Positions 62,966 to 64,000 of a DNA stretch of 64,000 nt are shown one piece after another (the stretch's first letter is position 1; the number at the start of each line of letters is the position of its first letter). The notes under the pieces are model-generated. The model saw only the letters and a program-made list of their open reading frames with translations. It was not told the DNA's origin and ran no database searches. The stretch is from the NCBI RefSeq assembly GCF_008386495.1, contig NZ_VTHJ01000019.1, positions 39,775-103,774 on the forward strand, written 5' to 3'. This DNA comes from Streptomyces tailanensis. Its GTDB lineage: Bacteria; Actinomycetota; Actinomycetes; Streptomycetales; Streptomycetaceae. A program made the translations under genes and the position numbers.

Positions 62966-63370
62966 TCAGTCCGGCAGGGCGAACACCGCTCCCGTTCGCG
63001 CCGTCATCACGCAGCCGTTCGCGAACGTCTGCTCGTACTCGACCGGTCTGCCGTTCCACTCGCCGTGTGCCGTCGCCCGGATCGGGGCGTAGACCTGCAC
63101 GCACATGCCGTCCTTCTGAGGGATGCGGGTGATGTCCCCGCCGGCCGCGCGGAGTTCGGCGCAGGCCTCGGCGGCCCGGGTATGGCCCTGGGGCGGGTCG
63201 CAGAGGAGGAGGGAGCCGCGGGTGTCGCCGGTGCGGGCGTCGCCGCGGGTGACGGTGACGTAGAGCCAGTTGTCCGGGAAGGTCGCCCGGGCGGGGGCGG
63301 AGGAGGCGAGGGGGAGGAGTACGAGCGCCGCCAGCAGGCCGCCTCGTACCGCTCGGGTGGTGTTCGTCAT
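62966..63370 (-). CDS. subtilisin-inhibitor-like (SSI family) secreted protein
   Basis: A 134-residue exported protein with signal peptide to about residue 29 (LASSAPARA). The mature part has the SSI layout: four cysteines (57, 70, 90, 120) for two disulfides, and the reactive-loop region GMCVQVYAP aligned with CPMVYDP of the classical inhibitor, which puts Gln92 at P1 and Val91 at P2. ATG 63370 overlaps the stop of the M14 gene behind it (ATGA), so both come from one transcript. Confidence 0.85.
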   Translation of the reverse strand: MTNTTRAVRGGLLAALVLLPLASSAPARATFPDNWLYVTVTRGDARTGDTRGSLLLCDPPQGHTRAAEACAELRAAGGDITRIPQKDGMCVQVYAPIRATAHGEWNGRPVEYEQTFANGCVMTARTGAVFALPD

Positions 63371-64000
63371 TCCCTGTGCATCGGCACGGCGGGCTCGGAA
63401 CTCCATTCCGGCTCACCCGAATGGGAGTCCTGTTCGCGTGTGTGCCGGGCCGATGCCAGTTCGAGGGCGGTGAGCACCACGCGTGCCTGGTACTCCGCCT
63501 GGCGGGCGACGGGTATCCAGCGTGCCCCGTAGCCGTCGCGGTACTCGGCGCACCACTCCCCCATGAGCCGGTTCAGCTCGGGCAGCGCGCCCGCCGGGTC
63601 GCGGCCGGCACGGGTCACCAGCTGATGCAGCAGCCCGGCGGCGCGCAGGGTGACCCGGCGGGACGAGACGCCGAGGGCGGTGAGCCGGGCGGTGTCGAAC
63701 GGGGGCAGCGGCCGGGCGGCCGAGTCGTGGACGTCGGGGTCCCAGGAGTCGGCGAGTCCGGGGCCGACCATCAGGTAGTCGTCGATCGGGGCCAGCAGTC
63801 GGGCGGCGTCCGGGCCGGTGCTCGCCGAGGGGCGGATCCGGGCGAGGATGCCCGCCAGGAGCCGGGTCTCGCGGCGCAGCGTCCGGCTGACGGTGCGCAG
63901 TACGGCGTCGACGTCGGGAGCCGGGGAGGCGTCCTCCACGGCGGCCACGCCCCACATGGGTGCCTCGACGACGGCGGTGACCGTGCCGTGGCGGTGCGGG
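63367..64000 (-). CDS. M14-type metallocarboxypeptidase-like protein, partial
   Basis: The 3' part of a gene whose beginning lies right of the window. The first visible residues, PHRHGTVTAVVEAPMW, align with RYGGLTAVVEVPMW of the protein at 61673 and contain the catalytic Glu. The C-terminal helical region is also shared (e.g. AGALPELNRLMGEWCAEYRD, with ARWIPVARQAEYQARVVLTA). About 211 codons are visible. It is followed without gap by the SSI-like inhibitor gene. Confidence 0.8.
   Translation of the reverse strand, partial: PHRHGTVTAVVEAPMWGVAAVEDASPAPDVDAVLRTVSRTLRRETRLLAGILARIRPSASTGPDAARLLAPIDDYLMVGPGLADSWDPDVHDSAARPLPPFDTARLTALGVSSRRVTLRAAGLLHQLVTRAGRDPAGALPELNRLMGEWCAEYRDGYGARWIPVARQAEYQARVVLTALELASARHTREQDSHSGEPEWSSEPAVPMHRE

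Overview
The window is chromosomal DNA from a Streptomyces or a very close relative. The evidence is very high GC with G/C third codon positions, frequent GTG and TTG starts, overlapping stop/start junctions, typical lipoprotein and Tat signal peptides, and copies of interspersed palindromic repeats that I associate with streptomycetes. No rRNA, tRNA or CRISPR array is visible.

Left part (1-12.5 kb). A sugar-uptake operon runs from 790 to 6760: lipoprotein binding protein, two ABC permeases, a GH43 beta-xylosidase/arabinofuranosidase and a LacI repressor, so xylo- or arabino-oligosaccharide use is likely. It is followed by a membrane LTA-synthase-like sulfatase (6865), a badly deleted ThuA remnant (8697), a lipoprotein, a VOC protein, an AraC regulator and a YihY/BrkB membrane protein. 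From 12.6 to 16.4 kb lies a wrecked biosynthetic locus. It holds pieces of an NRPS adenylation domain and carrier protein split by a 2.2-kb tnpB-only element, joined to a truncated, frameshifted sbnA-like gene. This is probably the remains of a diaminopropionate-containing siderophore or peptide cluster.

Centre (16.4-46 kb). After an AidB-like acyl-CoA dehydrogenase, a GAF regulator, a secreted protein and an acetyltransferase comes a complete sulfur-assimilation block. A short leader peptide (21919) precedes sulfite reductase, a small zinc-ribbon protein, cysH, cysC, cysD, cysN, a sulfonate-type ABC transporter (ssuA, ssuB, ssuC) and a sirohydrochlorin-chelatase-like protein that could supply siroheme to the reductase. 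The zinc-ribbon gene carries an interspersed palindromic repeat inserted in frame. A complete IS200/IS605 element (tnpA, tnpB) follows, then a macrolide glycosyltransferase, a second sugar ABC transporter on the minus strand, a phosphotransferase, a GNAT protein, a DEDDh exonuclease and a SAV2148-type HEPN protein. glgX and treY (44142-48801) form the glycogen-to-trehalose branch; the partner treZ is not in the window.

Right part (48.8-64 kb). Directly after treY the DNA becomes mobile. There is a 220-bp inverted-repeat structure, a group II intron with its maturase, a decayed IS1182-type element, about 7 kb of cargo, and a second, intact IS1182-type copy in the opposite orientation. The cargo holds two MarR regulators with palindromic operators, an allene-oxide-cyclase-barrel-like secreted protein, an NAD(P)-binding protein, a DsbA-like protein with a CGWS site, two paralogous MBL-fold proteins (one Tat-exported), a SnoaL-like protein and gene fragments. 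The paired inverted IS copies make this a candidate composite transposon carrying a redox or detoxification module. Beyond it lie two M14-type metallopeptidase paralogues, the second running off the window end, with a subtilisin-inhibitor-like gene coupled to the second.
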